DNA of 42,951 nt from contig QKCJ01000062.1 in NCBI GenBank assembly GCA_003245715.1, positions 1-42,951 on the forward strand, written 5' to 3'. The DNA is from a bacterium. GTDB lineage: Bacteria; Planctomycetota; SZUA-567. A program made the position numbers and the translations under genes. Of this stretch, positions 8,009-15,687 are shown piece after piece. The stretch's first letter is position 1. Each line of letters starts with the position of its first letter. The notes under the pieces were generated by a model that had not been told where the DNA came from, did no database searches, and worked only from the letters and a program-made list of their open reading frames with translations.

Positions 8009-8851
8009 TTAACAGTTTGATTGTTCGTTTATGTCTTCTAATTCGCGAAGCCTTGAACGCAATGTTAAATTTTCTTCGCGAAGATGGCTGATCAACTGAT
8101 CTTTATTGAGTCTACGCTCTTTTGCATATTTCTTTTTTTCAAGCTCGTTTATATGTTCATTTACGAATATTTTGCATGGCATATGTTTTGAAAAGTGCTT
8201 ATATTCAGATTTTAATTTCCGTCCCCACCATGTTGCTACTTCTTCAGAAAAAGCATAAGTTATATGCCCGGTGAGTGCATCTATTATCTCAGAATCTTGC
8301 ACGAATTCAGTATTTCGGGATAGAATTACGGCTAAATCAGTCCAAGGCGTAGTCGATTTTCTATCGTCTAAAAATAGCTGTATGTTAGCAGGCCAATCGG
8401 GATGCTTACAGATACCCCATGGTTTACCATGAACATTCCCCCCCAGGTACAGGAGTGGCTTTGGGCGACGAGGATATGGTTTCTGTTCAGCTGATAAGCT
8501 AGCTGTCTTAAGTGGAGTCGTTAGGAAATCATTTCCAATGCGCTCTTCACAGTTTCGGCTACAATCAGTATTTACACTTCCTATATTATCGATGACCCAT
8601 TCGGTCCTATTATTATTTGTTTTCACAAGGGCCATTTCTCGATACAAACTTACAAGAAGGTGTCGATTCTCTTTTCCTAGACCTGTATCTGGGTCAAAAA
8701 GAACAGAAGGCTCTCCATGTTTTTTACATAAGCGATCAACTGCAAGAAAGCGAAAGACTCCAGAGGTACGCTCAACACCGCGTTTAGCCTTCGGTTCGGT
8801 TTCTCCTAAACGGAGAAATGACACTCCAACCACTTCAGGATTAATATACAT
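8009..8851 (-). CDS. Unknown protein of the methyltransferase operon, C-terminal coiled coil
   Basis: The 280 residues show no domain that I recognise. The first half is mixed, with a basic segment (KAKRGVERTSGVF) and a Cys-containing stretch (NTDCSRNCEERIGNDFLTT). A Trp-rich middle follows (HPDWPANIQLFLDD, then EEVATWWGRKLKSEY). The last 40 residues are strongly charged and heptad-like (KDQLISHLREENLTLRSRLREL), consistent with a coiled coil for oligomerisation or partner binding. A GGGGAGGG site precedes the ATG. Its position directly after the methyltransferase and before the ParB-like gene suggests a system-specific component, perhaps the recognition or restriction subunit. That is inference from context only. 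Confidence 0.7.
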   Translation of the reverse strand: MYINPEVVGVSFLRLGETEPKAKRGVERTSGVFRFLAVDRLCKKHGEPSVLFDPDTGLGKENRHLLVSLYREMALVKTNNNRTEWVIDNIGSVNTDCSRNCEERIGNDFLTTPLKTASLSAEQKPYPRRPKPLLYLGGNVHGKPWGICKHPDWPANIQLFLDDRKSTTPWTDLAVILSRNTEFVQDSEIIDALTGHITYAFSEEVATWWGRKLKSEYKHFSKHMPCKIFVNEHINELEKKKYAKERRLNKDQLISHLREENLTLRSRLRELEDINEQSNC

Positions 8852-8905
8852 AATGCCCTCCCCAACATTTAATTGATGTAATATATACCATTATTTATTG
8901 CTGTT

Positions 8906-10300
8906 TCAATAAGCGTTTTCAGAGATATAGTCATAGACTACTTCAACATCTTCTGGGCGTATCGGTTTTCCTGAATCGCGTACCTCAGAGAATGTTCGAA
9001 TTGGAGTTGCTGAGGTATTTCCATTGATGGAATCAATGATTGCATTCGCTACAGAATAAGCCAGTTTGGGAGGAACCGCATTTCCAATCATTTGATAAAT
9101 TGCCTTTGTTGACTTAGCATTAAAAACAAAATCGTCGGGAAATGATTGTATACGAGCGATCTCTCTAGCTGAAAAGGTTCTGTCTTCTGTTGGATGCCAT
9201 ACTCCAGCGTTTTCTGGTTTAAATGCTGCCGTAATTGTGCCCGCGATCTCATCCCTTGAAAAACGGCGATAGAAATTTGGCCACCGATACCGTTCAATGT
9301 TGTCATGTATCCTCTGCAACCTCGCGGGTAGTTTCTCATAAGGAATCGATTTCCATGATCCTCCTTCTGGGACAAGTTTACCTATTTTATATGCTTGCGG
9401 ATTCAGGGTGATAACGTCGTTTTGGTTTGGTGTATCACAAGGAACGGGCAAAACACTTCCAAGAGTAAGGTCTTTATTTCCGATTTGACCGGGGAATCTG
9501 AAAATTGGCATAGACTTTTTCCGTCTAACCCCGACGATGAAAACTCGTAATCGGTTTTGAGGGACCGAATATTTCGATGCGTTTAACAACTTGATATGGA
9601 CTTCATACCCTCTCTCTGATAAATCGTCGCAAATTTCCTCTATGAGTCGTTTGTTTTTTCCGGGAATAGTAAGCAGACCTCGAACATTTTCAAACACCGT
9701 ATACTGAGGTTCAAATTTATCAATATAATCTAGGCAATATCGGTAGAGCCTTCCTCGTTTATCGTCTACGCCCTTGCGTTGCCCTGCGTTTGAATATGCT
9801 TGGCATGGGAAACCGCCAAGAAGAACTGTTAGTCCTTTCATTGATGACTTTGTTGGTGGAGTGATTTCTGCTATATCCCCCTCGTGGAAAACATCTTTTC
9901 CTGCAAGCCGTTCAAAATTCTCCTTGTATGTGCGTCCACAATCTTCGCTAAAATCATTTGCCCACAATATATCAAATCCAGCCTCATGAAACCCTAAATC
10001 CATTCCTCCGCAACCACAAAACATACTTAATGCAGTTAAAGAAGTGCTTTTTGATTCCACACCAGAATTTTTCCTCTCTACTGCATTGATCTTATTGCTA
10101 GCAGGCTCTAGATGATTTGCATACATTTTGATCGTCTCAACTTCTTCTGGAGAATAAACAATAACATTATTCTGGAGACGCTGGCCATCAGGAATTTTTC
10201 CTGCCTTGCGCCAACGCCAAAGCGTTTGACGAGACAACCCCAAATCATCTTCTAATTGGCGGGTATTAATATAAGAAACTCCATCAATTTTTCGTGACAT
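8906..10300 (-). CDS. DNA (cytosine-5-)-methyltransferase with N-terminal HTH
   Basis: The 464-residue enzyme is complete. A MerR/excisionase-like HTH lies at about 5-45 (YINTRQLEDDLGLSRQTLWR) and the C5-methyltransferase motifs follow. Motif I is ALSMFCGCGGMDLGF and motif IV is GGFPCQAYSNAG, with the catalytic Cys near residue 166. Motif VI is ENVRGLL and motif VIII QNRLRVFIVGVR. Motif IX is REIARIQSFPDDF and motif X QMIGNAVPPKLA. It should transfer methyl from S-adenosylmethionine to a cytosine in a specific site. I chose the internal ATG preceded by GAGAGG; an ATG seven codons upstream has no ribosome-binding site. It is the first gene of the operon, and the HTH could let it regulate its own promoter. 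Confidence 0.93.
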   Translation of the reverse strand: MSRKIDGVSYINTRQLEDDLGLSRQTLWRWRKAGKIPDGQRLQNNVIVYSPEEVETIKMYANHLEPASNKINAVERKNSGVESKSTSLTALSMFCGCGGMDLGFHEAGFDILWANDFSEDCGRTYKENFERLAGKDVFHEGDIAEITPPTKSSMKGLTVLLGGFPCQAYSNAGQRKGVDDKRGRLYRYCLDYIDKFEPQYTVFENVRGLLTIPGKNKRLIEEICDDLSERGYEVHIKLLNASKYSVPQNRLRVFIVGVRRKKSMPIFRFPGQIGNKDLTLGSVLPVPCDTPNQNDVITLNPQAYKIGKLVPEGGSWKSIPYEKLPARLQRIHDNIERYRWPNFYRRFSRDEIAGTITAAFKPENAGVWHPTEDRTFSAREIARIQSFPDDFVFNAKSTKAIYQMIGNAVPPKLAYSVANAIIDSINGNTSATPIRTFSEVRDSGKPIRPEDVEVVYDYISENAY

Positions 10301-10359
10301 CAACAATACCTCTCTGCTCATTTTGTGTATACCATGAATTTATAGACGGCAATAGTTTT

Positions 10360-10379
10360 CATAAACGTACTCCATAAAC
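10360..10379. repeat. Spaced direct repeat upstream of the methyltransferase
   Basis: CATAAAC occurs twice, 13 bases apart start to start (10360-10366 and 10373-10379). The pair lies between the proposed promoter and the methyltransferase start. The roughly one-helical-turn spacing suits two protein subunits on one DNA face. It could be an operator for the HTH of the methyltransferase. This is inferred from position and spacing only. Confidence 0.35.
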
Positions 10380-10406
10380 ATAAGCGCCGTAATATATTGA
10401 TATCAA

Positions 10407-10434
10407 ATAATATGGAATGTGGTGTAAAAGTCAA
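10407..10434 (-). promoter_or_regulatory. Probable sigma70 promoter of the methyltransferase operon
   Basis: Reading on the - strand, TTGACT (10434-10429) is followed after 16 bases by TATTAT (10412-10407). This is close to the consensus and about 100 bases upstream of the methyltransferase ATG. No other comparable pair lies nearer. It would drive the six-gene operon down to the glycosylase. Confidence 0.55.
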
Positions 10435-10851
10435 TGGCCGTAACAGCATGTTGCATAAAGTATGATATTGAGAACGCTATCAATGATGGTTGCTCAATAT
10501 ATAATTCCTGAGTTGAGGATTTGTGTTTGCTTAATGTTGCTTAATCCATAAGGACTTTCGCAAGACTAATGCATTGCGAAGATATCGTTAGTTTATAGTT
10601 CGTCAGTAATCACTACCGAATCTGAACTATATCTACGTCCTGCAATGCAAACCACTACATTGTCTTACATCTCAACGTGTTAGGTTACAGGACTTTCTCT
10701 TTCATCCGTCCTGCAATTTTCGAGAGTTTGAGAGGTTTTGGGGATATCTCAGGGCATAATGTGGGCCGACATGGGAGTGAAGGTGTCACGGATGAGTGCG
10801 GTGGCAACAGGCCATAAAAACCGCAAAACCTTTTATAGCTTAGGTATATAG
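10435..10851. other. Noncoding stretch between operon promoter and ssrA terminator
   Basis: I see no convincing gene here. The 72-codon frame at 10685-10903 on the - strand runs into the ssrA terminator and has no family. The stretch should contain the junction between the island and the conserved chromosome. A copy of CGTCCTGCAATGC at 10635-10647 matches 12 of 13 bases inside ssrA (10955-10967), which is too short to call an attachment site. Confidence 0.4.
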
Positions 10852-10891
10852 CGAAGAAAAAGAAAACGCCCCGGGATGTTTCATCCGGGGC
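10852..10891 (-). terminator. Rho-independent terminator of ssrA
   Basis: On the - strand a G+C-rich stem (GCCCCGGATG pairing with CATCCCGGGGC, one bulged G, AAA loop) is followed by TTTTCTTTTTC. It lies about 37 bases beyond the ssrA CCA end. A second inverted repeat (CAAGAG...CTCTTG, 10901-10920) sits between the two. The terminator is intact, so whatever inserted next to ssrA left its transcription unit functional. Confidence 0.8.
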
Positions 10892-10927
10892 AAATATCCT
10901 CAAGAGAGCGGTCGCTCTTGTTGTTAA

Positions 10928-11304
10928 TGGTGGAGGCGGCGGGAATCGAACCCGCGTCCTGCGATGCTTTCCAAAGGGATGTCTACGTGCGTAGTTGACT
11001 CCTTAATCTCATTTCAGGATAGCCTGCCAACCTGCCCCCTGAAACCAGAACAAATTTTATCTCAAATCTATAACGACTTGTTCAAATCTTTATAAATCCC
11101 AGCCGATGCTTGTCGCGCAGCCAGTATCGGCGTCCCTTCGCGCGCGGTGCCTTTTATTAGGCAGCCATTGAGTAGCTGGCTGTGAAGTCAGCTGTTACTG
11201 TATTTTCAGCAATTATTTTTTTAATCGGCTTTTTACGAGGCCAACCGATTAACCTCGGCACGCAATCCAATCTTCCTTCACCCAGTCGATACCAAGTCGC
11301 CCCC
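10928..11304 (-). ncRNA. ssrA: Transfer-messenger RNA (tmRNA)
   Basis: The 377-nt gene has the classical ends. The 5' end GGGGGCG, followed by ACTTGGTATCGACTGGGTG, pairs with CGCCTCC before the 3' CCA. The T-arm (GGTTCGATTCC) is tRNA-like. The tag reading frame (11210-11154) starts at a GCT resume codon, reads AENTVTADFTASYSMAA and ends in TAA TAA. With the alanine from the charged tmRNA the tag is 18 residues, longer than the E. coli tag. It rescues stalled ribosomes and marks their products for proteolysis. Its 3' end faces the island, and ssrA is a well-known insertion site for integrative elements. Confidence 0.95.
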
Positions 11305-11338
11305 GGTTTCATTATTTGAACAGAAAATCGTTAAATTT

Positions 11339-11366
11339 ATTGTAGCAGACAAAATTCATTCTGCAA
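11339..11366 (-). promoter_or_regulatory. Probable sigma70 promoter of ssrA
   Basis: On the - strand TTGCAG (11366-11361) and TACAAT (11344-11339) are separated by 16 bases. Transcription would begin about 27 bases before the mature 5' end, leaving a short leader for RNase P to remove, as is usual for tmRNA. Confidence 0.6.
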
Positions 11367-11409
11367 GTAGATTAATCAAAAATAGCGTAAATAGGCTACC
11401 TGCAAAAGA

Positions 11410-11676
11410 TCATTTCCCCTGCCAGCGCTCAAGGCGGGGAATTCCCCGGGTCAGAAGCCAAGCCAGAATTCCGTTCATGCCTTTTCCTTTCATGATCCGG
11501 ATACAAAATTCCTGCATCTCTTTGGCATCTTTAATATGGTCTGCAGTGAATGCACCATCACGGTAGCAGTAGAAGCAATATTTCTCACTTTTATTTCCGT
11601 CTTTATCAGTGCCACCGCCCTCAGGATCTTTATTCATTGGCATGCCGCAACTCTGACAGAATTTATATTTACCCAC
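11410..11676 (-). CDS. Putative zinc-ribbon domain protein
   Basis: The 88-residue protein begins with a zinc ribbon (FCQSCGMPMNKDPEGGGTDKDG, then YCFYCYRDGAFT) whose four cysteines form two CxxC knuckles. This is typical of the 'putative zinc ribbon' family (zf Zn_ribbon_2). A short helical part follows (AKEMQEFCIRIM), as in that family. Function is unknown; the knuckle may bind zinc and nucleic acid or protein. The start is GTG, six bases after GAGGAG. That ribosome-binding site is part of a palindrome (AGGAGTCTCCT) that could fold over it. It follows mtaD by 17 bases and is probably co-transcribed. Confidence 0.75.
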   Translation of the reverse strand: MGKYKFCQSCGMPMNKDPEGGGTDKDGNKSEKYCFYCYRDGAFTADHIKDAKEMQEFCIRIMKGKGMNGILAWLLTRGIPRLERWQGK

Positions 11677-11693
11677 AGGAGACTCCTCGCTAT

Positions 11694-13022
11694 CTAATTT
11701 GAAACGGAATTCTTATGAAACTTTCTGGCCTCTTTGGCAATTTCATTGATGTCAGAGATCACCTTTTTCTCATCAAGGGTAAGAACCTTGCGGCCCTTCA
11801 TCAGCCATTTACCCTCAACCATAGTGTGCTTGACATCCGAACCGCTGACGCTGTAAACAAGGTGCGAGATATAGTCATAAACAGGAACCAAGTGCGGCGC
11901 GGAAAAATCGACCACTATAAGGTCCGCAGATTTACCGACAGCTAACGATCCTGTAATTTTGTCTATACCAAGCGCCTTCGCTCCATTAACGGTAGCCATT
12001 TTAAGAACATCACGGTCACTGGTCACCGTCGCATCAAGCATGTAGCCCTTATGGATTTTAGCCGCATAATCCATCTCGGTAAACATATCAAGATTATTGT
12101 TACTGGCGGTGCCGTCTGTACCAAGGGCAACGCATACACCAGCAGCAAGAAGCTTGGCTACAGGCGCAAAACCGCTGGCAAGCTTCATGTTGCTCTCAGG
12201 GCAGTGCAGCATTTTGACACCCTTTTGAGCAGCAAGGGCAATGTCATTATCATCAAGCCAGACCATATGCGCCCCCATCAGGCGTTCATTGACAAGGCCA
12301 AGATTATCAAGGTGCATGAGCGGATTCTTACCGTATTTATCTTTGACCATATGTACTTCGTTCTCAGTCTCGGAGATATGCGTATGGAACATCATGCCGT
12401 ATTTCTCGGCCACTTCACCTGCACGGATAAGCAGGTCAGGTGAGCAGGTATAGGTCGCGTGCGGCATTAGCGCAAGCTTCACTCTGGAGTGATTTTTCCA
12501 TTTTTCAGCCAGACGCTCAACCTCCGCAAACATCGACTCAACATCAGACAGACTCGGCGAGGGGAAATCAAACATCCCTTCTCCGCAGACCGCGCGCATC
12601 CCGCTGCGATCAAACGCGTCCATTGCCGCGTCCTCGAAGATATACATATCAGAAGCAGCAATAGTGCCACTCTTAATCATCTCAATGCAGGCCAGCTCTG
12701 TGCCGGTCCTGACCCAGTCGGAAGTCAGGTTTTTTTCGACTTTAAAGATTTCTCCCAGCCAGTCCATCAGCGGCAGATCATCAGAAAAACCGCGCAGGAT
12801 AGTCATCGCCGCGTGGGTATGAGCATTTATCAATCCCGGCATCAGAAGATTTCCCTCAAGGTCTACACCTTCTGAAGCTGCCGGTATTTGCGTCTGCCCC
12901 TGAATATACTCGCCAAAACCTGCGACCTTCCCCCCCTCTACTTCAAGCCAGCCACAATCAATAACCTTGCACTCCCCGTCCATAGTAAGGACCGGACCAT
13001 TATAAAAAAAGGTGCTACTCAT
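11694..13022 (-). CDS. mtaD: 5-methylthioadenosine/S-adenosylhomocysteine deaminase (amidohydrolase)
   Basis: This 442-residue member of the amidohydrolase superfamily converts methylthioadenosine and S-adenosylhomocysteine to their inosyl forms in purine and methionine salvage. Metal ligands are visible: HTH in LMPGLINAHTHAAMTILRG (about 66-70), His in MFHTHISETENE, and Asp in VALGTDGTASNNN. The SDLPLMDWL and LHCPESNMKLASG segments are also typical of the MtaD/SsnA/TrzN group. It overlaps the upstream two-TM gene by 8 bases. It is in the normal size range. Another aminohydrolase specificity (guanine or chlorohydrolase type) cannot be excluded from sequence alone, but MTA/SAH deaminase fits best. 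Confidence 0.85.
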   Translation of the reverse strand: MSSTFFYNGPVLTMDGECKVIDCGWLEVEGGKVAGFGEYIQGQTQIPAASEGVDLEGNLLMPGLINAHTHAAMTILRGFSDDLPLMDWLGEIFKVEKNLTSDWVRTGTELACIEMIKSGTIAASDMYIFEDAAMDAFDRSGMRAVCGEGMFDFPSPSLSDVESMFAEVERLAEKWKNHSRVKLALMPHATYTCSPDLLIRAGEVAEKYGMMFHTHISETENEVHMVKDKYGKNPLMHLDNLGLVNERLMGAHMVWLDDNDIALAAQKGVKMLHCPESNMKLASGFAPVAKLLAAGVCVALGTDGTASNNNLDMFTEMDYAAKIHKGYMLDATVTSDRDVLKMATVNGAKALGIDKITGSLAVGKSADLIVVDFSAPHLVPVYDYISHLVYSVSGSDVKHTMVEGKWLMKGRKVLTLDEKKVISDINEIAKEARKFHKNSVSN

Positions 13023-14022
13023 TAATTAAATCCTTTTCGGTGAATAAGAGGTCATAATTGAGCAGCTGGGTTACGCGTTTAGGGGGAATCTGGTTTACCT
13101 GAGCGACAATTTTTCGCCTCTGCTCAAGAACATTTATAATTTCGCGCACCGAACTGTCAATATTGCTTGATGATACCTTCTGTAGTGGTGGCACCAGCCG
13201 CTCTATCTGATCGAGCAACTTGGTGATCTTCTCGCTTTTAAGCAACATGGCCTGAGTGAAGACCAGCTCTTCATTGACCTTCATAAGCGGATCAGATATA
13301 TGATTGATGCGTATTATGTGTTTGTCGCGCTCAGTCGGCGTGGATATCATCCGCGATAGTGCTTCCGGGTCGCGGTATGACTGGCTCTCGGTTATGGCGG
13401 TATTATCCTGCTCGTCAAGACCGGTGACATTTACTCCGCGTGACTGCAAGAGCTTGAGTTTTTTATTCTGCTCCTCGCGGCGAAGGTCAGCATCATGCGC
13501 GTCTTTCTGCATCTTGCCCCGGATCTCAAGCCCCTCCTCCGATGACCAGTATTCCCGCCGTCCCATCAGATGATCTATCCGGCTGCGGAACTTGTCCTGC
13601 ATTTCATAAATGCGGGAATTATGTGTCCATTCCTGGGGAACAATCAGAAAGTTCCACCAGCGCAGGCGCTTGGCAATAGTCTCGGAAAGTTCTGCAGGAA
13701 ATGACCCGCTTGAAATCTTACGCAAAGCCTCTGCAAGATTTTTGGAGTTATTGGCGCTCTTGACAAGGATATACCAGAAAAGCTGGGCAACCGTCAGCGC
13801 ACCAAAGACAAACGCCACCTGGCTCTTCATCGCCATCAGAAAAATTGTCGCAACCGCGCAGGCAATTATCATCGCCAGAGGTGGAGCCGACGTCTTGTCT
13901 TTATACCAGTTTTTGGCATCTGCAGCAGTACGTTCACAGAAATACTCCCACAAGCTTGCAACTTGCATCAGATCACTTCTGTTCTCGCTGCCCTGGTCTG
14001 TTGAACTGTAATCCTGTGGCAT
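13015..14022 (-). CDS. Hypothetical two-TM membrane protein with cytoplasmic helical domain
   Basis: The 335-residue protein has two adjacent hydrophobic segments (about 47-64 and 68-88, PLAMIIACAVATIFLMAM then AFVFGALTVAQLFWYILV). A long, charged, mainly helical C-terminal region of about 240 residues follows (KMQKDAHDADLRREEQNKKLKLL; VFTQAMLLKSEKITKLLDQIERLV). I do not recognise a family. The topology suggests a hairpin anchor with a cytoplasmic coiled-coil domain. The gene overlaps mtaD by 8 bases, so the two are co-translated. No link to purine salvage is evident. The 265 bases upstream, toward rarA, hold both promoters; no site there is strong. Confidence 0.65.
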   Translation of the reverse strand: MPQDYSSTDQGSENRSDLMQVASLWEYFCERTAADAKNWYKDKTSAPPLAMIIACAVATIFLMAMKSQVAFVFGALTVAQLFWYILVKSANNSKNLAEALRKISSGSFPAELSETIAKRLRWWNFLIVPQEWTHNSRIYEMQDKFRSRIDHLMGRREYWSSEEGLEIRGKMQKDAHDADLRREEQNKKLKLLQSRGVNVTGLDEQDNTAITESQSYRDPEALSRMISTPTERDKHIIRINHISDPLMKVNEELVFTQAMLLKSEKITKLLDQIERLVPPLQKVSSSNIDSSVREIINVLEQRRKIVAQVNQIPPKRVTQLLNYDLLFTEKDLINE

Positions 14023-14287
14023 CTATGCTATCCTGAATCAGTAAATATGCTATGTTATATCTTCTCAGAATTACTGAAATTTTGCAATTAAAATTTGGAA
14101 TAAAATTTTACGCTATGTATATATTTATTCATATCCTGCTATAGCAGCTCTTTTAACTTGAAAACAGCTCCCCAGATATATAAATAACAAGGTGGATTAA
14201 TAGTATATCCCTTATTGCCCATTATGCCATAAATCCTATAATTATCAGCTATTGCCAATTTCATGCCATTTAAAAAGGTATCACTAA

Positions 14288-15661
14288 ATGAGTCTTTTCA
14301 GTCCAGCCCAGCCACTTGCCGATCGGATGCGCCCGCGCGATCTGGATGGATTTTATGGGCAGGAGCATCTTGTCGGCAAAGACCGTCTAATCCGCAAGGC
14401 CATAGATGATGACAAGGTCAGCAGCATGATTTTATGGGGGCCTCCCGGCAGCGGCAAGACAACACTGGCCAGGGTGATTGCCAATTCCACGAATCATGAA
14501 TTTGTTTCATTCTCGGCGGTTTTGCAGGGGGTCAAGGATGTTCGCGAGCTAGTGACAAAAGCCCGTGACCGTCTGAAACTAAGCGGCCGGCGAACAATTC
14601 TGTTTGTTGACGAGATTCACCGTTTTAACCGTTCACAGCAGGACGCTTTTCTGCCGCACGTTGAGAGCGGGGTTATCATCCTTATCGGCGCAACCACAGA
14701 AAATCCGTCATTCTCAATCAACAACGCCCTGTTGTCAAGATGCCGCACATACACCTTAAAAGCACTTACCGATGCGGATATCAGCGAAATTATTACCCGC
14801 GCTCTGACCGACCGGGAACATGGTTATGGCAAGTATGCTATTTTACTTGAAAACGAGGCCCGAGAACTTCTGGTTAATTTTGCCAACGGTGACGCCAGGG
14901 CTGCGCTTGGCTCGCTTGAGCTGGCAGTTACAGGCAGCCTCAATGACGGTGAAAACAAGTCTGATAATTCTGATAGCGGGGATACCGAAAACAAAGATGC
15001 GCAAATCGTAATTACCCTTGATATTATCAAGGAAGCGATAACCAGCCGGATTGTCGCGTATGACAAGAGCGGTGACGAGCATTATAATCTGATCTCGGCC
15101 TTCCATAAATCAATCCGCGGCTCTGATCCTCAGGGGGCCTTATACTGGCTGGCACGGATGCTTGAGGGAGGGGAAGACCCGCTGTATATTGCCAGAAGAC
15201 TGGTACGCATGGCAAGCGAGGATATCGGCCTTGCCGACCCTAGTGCCCTCCCCCAGGCAATTGCCGCCAGAGACGCGGCACATTTTCTTGGCATGCCTGA
15301 ATGCAATTGCGCCTTGACCCAGTGTGCAGTCTATCTGGCGACTGCGCCAAAATCAAACAAATGCGAGACGGCTTATGCTGCAGCCGTTGCCGCAGTGCGC
15401 GAAACCCGAAATGAATCACCGCCGATGCATATTCTAAACGCCCCGACCAAACTGATGAAAGAACTTGGTTATCATGAAGGTTATCAGTATGATCACGACT
15501 GCCCGGATTCTTTCTCCGGACAGGAGTATCTGCCGGATGCGTTGCGTGGCAGTGTTTTTTACGAACCGGGACAGTATGGTTATGAAAAGGAAATCCAGAA
15601 GCGCCTTGCCTACTGGCAGCGTCTGAAAGAGAAGCGCAACAATAACAGACATGAAAAATAG
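14288..15661 (+). CDS. rarA: Replication-associated recombination protein A (AAA+ clamp-loader-like ATPase)
   Basis: The 457-residue RarA/MgsA protein acts at stalled replication forks with SSB. The N-terminus PLADRMRPRDLDGFYGQEHLVG is the family signature. Walker A is GPPGSGKTTL (51-60) and Walker B is ILFVDEIHRFNRSQQDAFLP. Sensor 1 is LIGATTENPSFSINNALLSR. The C-terminal oligomerisation part is present (DEHYNLISAFHKSIRGSDPQGALYWLARML, split around typical motifs). Length fits the family. An insertion rich in Asp, Ser and Asn (about 216-236) lies between the AAA+ lid and C-terminal domains. It precedes the membrane-protein gene by 26 bases. Confidence 0.93.
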   Translation: MSLFSPAQPLADRMRPRDLDGFYGQEHLVGKDRLIRKAIDDDKVSSMILWGPPGSGKTTLARVIANSTNHEFVSFSAVLQGVKDVRELVTKARDRLKLSGRRTILFVDEIHRFNRSQQDAFLPHVESGVIILIGATTENPSFSINNALLSRCRTYTLKALTDADISEIITRALTDREHGYGKYAILLENEARELLVNFANGDARAALGSLELAVTGSLNDGENKSDNSDSGDTENKDAQIVITLDIIKEAITSRIVAYDKSGDEHYNLISAFHKSIRGSDPQGALYWLARMLEGGEDPLYIARRLVRMASEDIGLADPSALPQAIAARDAAHFLGMPECNCALTQCAVYLATAPKSNKCETAYAAAVAAVRETRNESPPMHILNAPTKLMKELGYHEGYQYDHDCPDSFSGQEYLPDALRGSVFYEPGQYGYEKEIQKRLAYWQRLKEKRNNNRHEK

Positions 15662-15687
15662 CAGAAGACCTTTCATCTGAGGAAATT

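Noticed and set aside
10685..10903. 72-codon - strand reading frame between ssrA and the methyltransferase.
   Set aside because: It overlaps the ssrA terminator, has no ribosome-binding site or family, and its Phe-rich start reflects the terminator T-run.
10635..10967. CGTCCTGC[A/G]ATGC at 10635-10647 resembles the inside of ssrA (10955-10967), with a shorter copy (CGTCCTGCAAT) at 10707-10717; considered as attachment-site remnants.
   Set aside because: The match is only 12 of 13 bases with no extension on either side, and the copies do not include the ssrA 3' end expected at an insertion junction.
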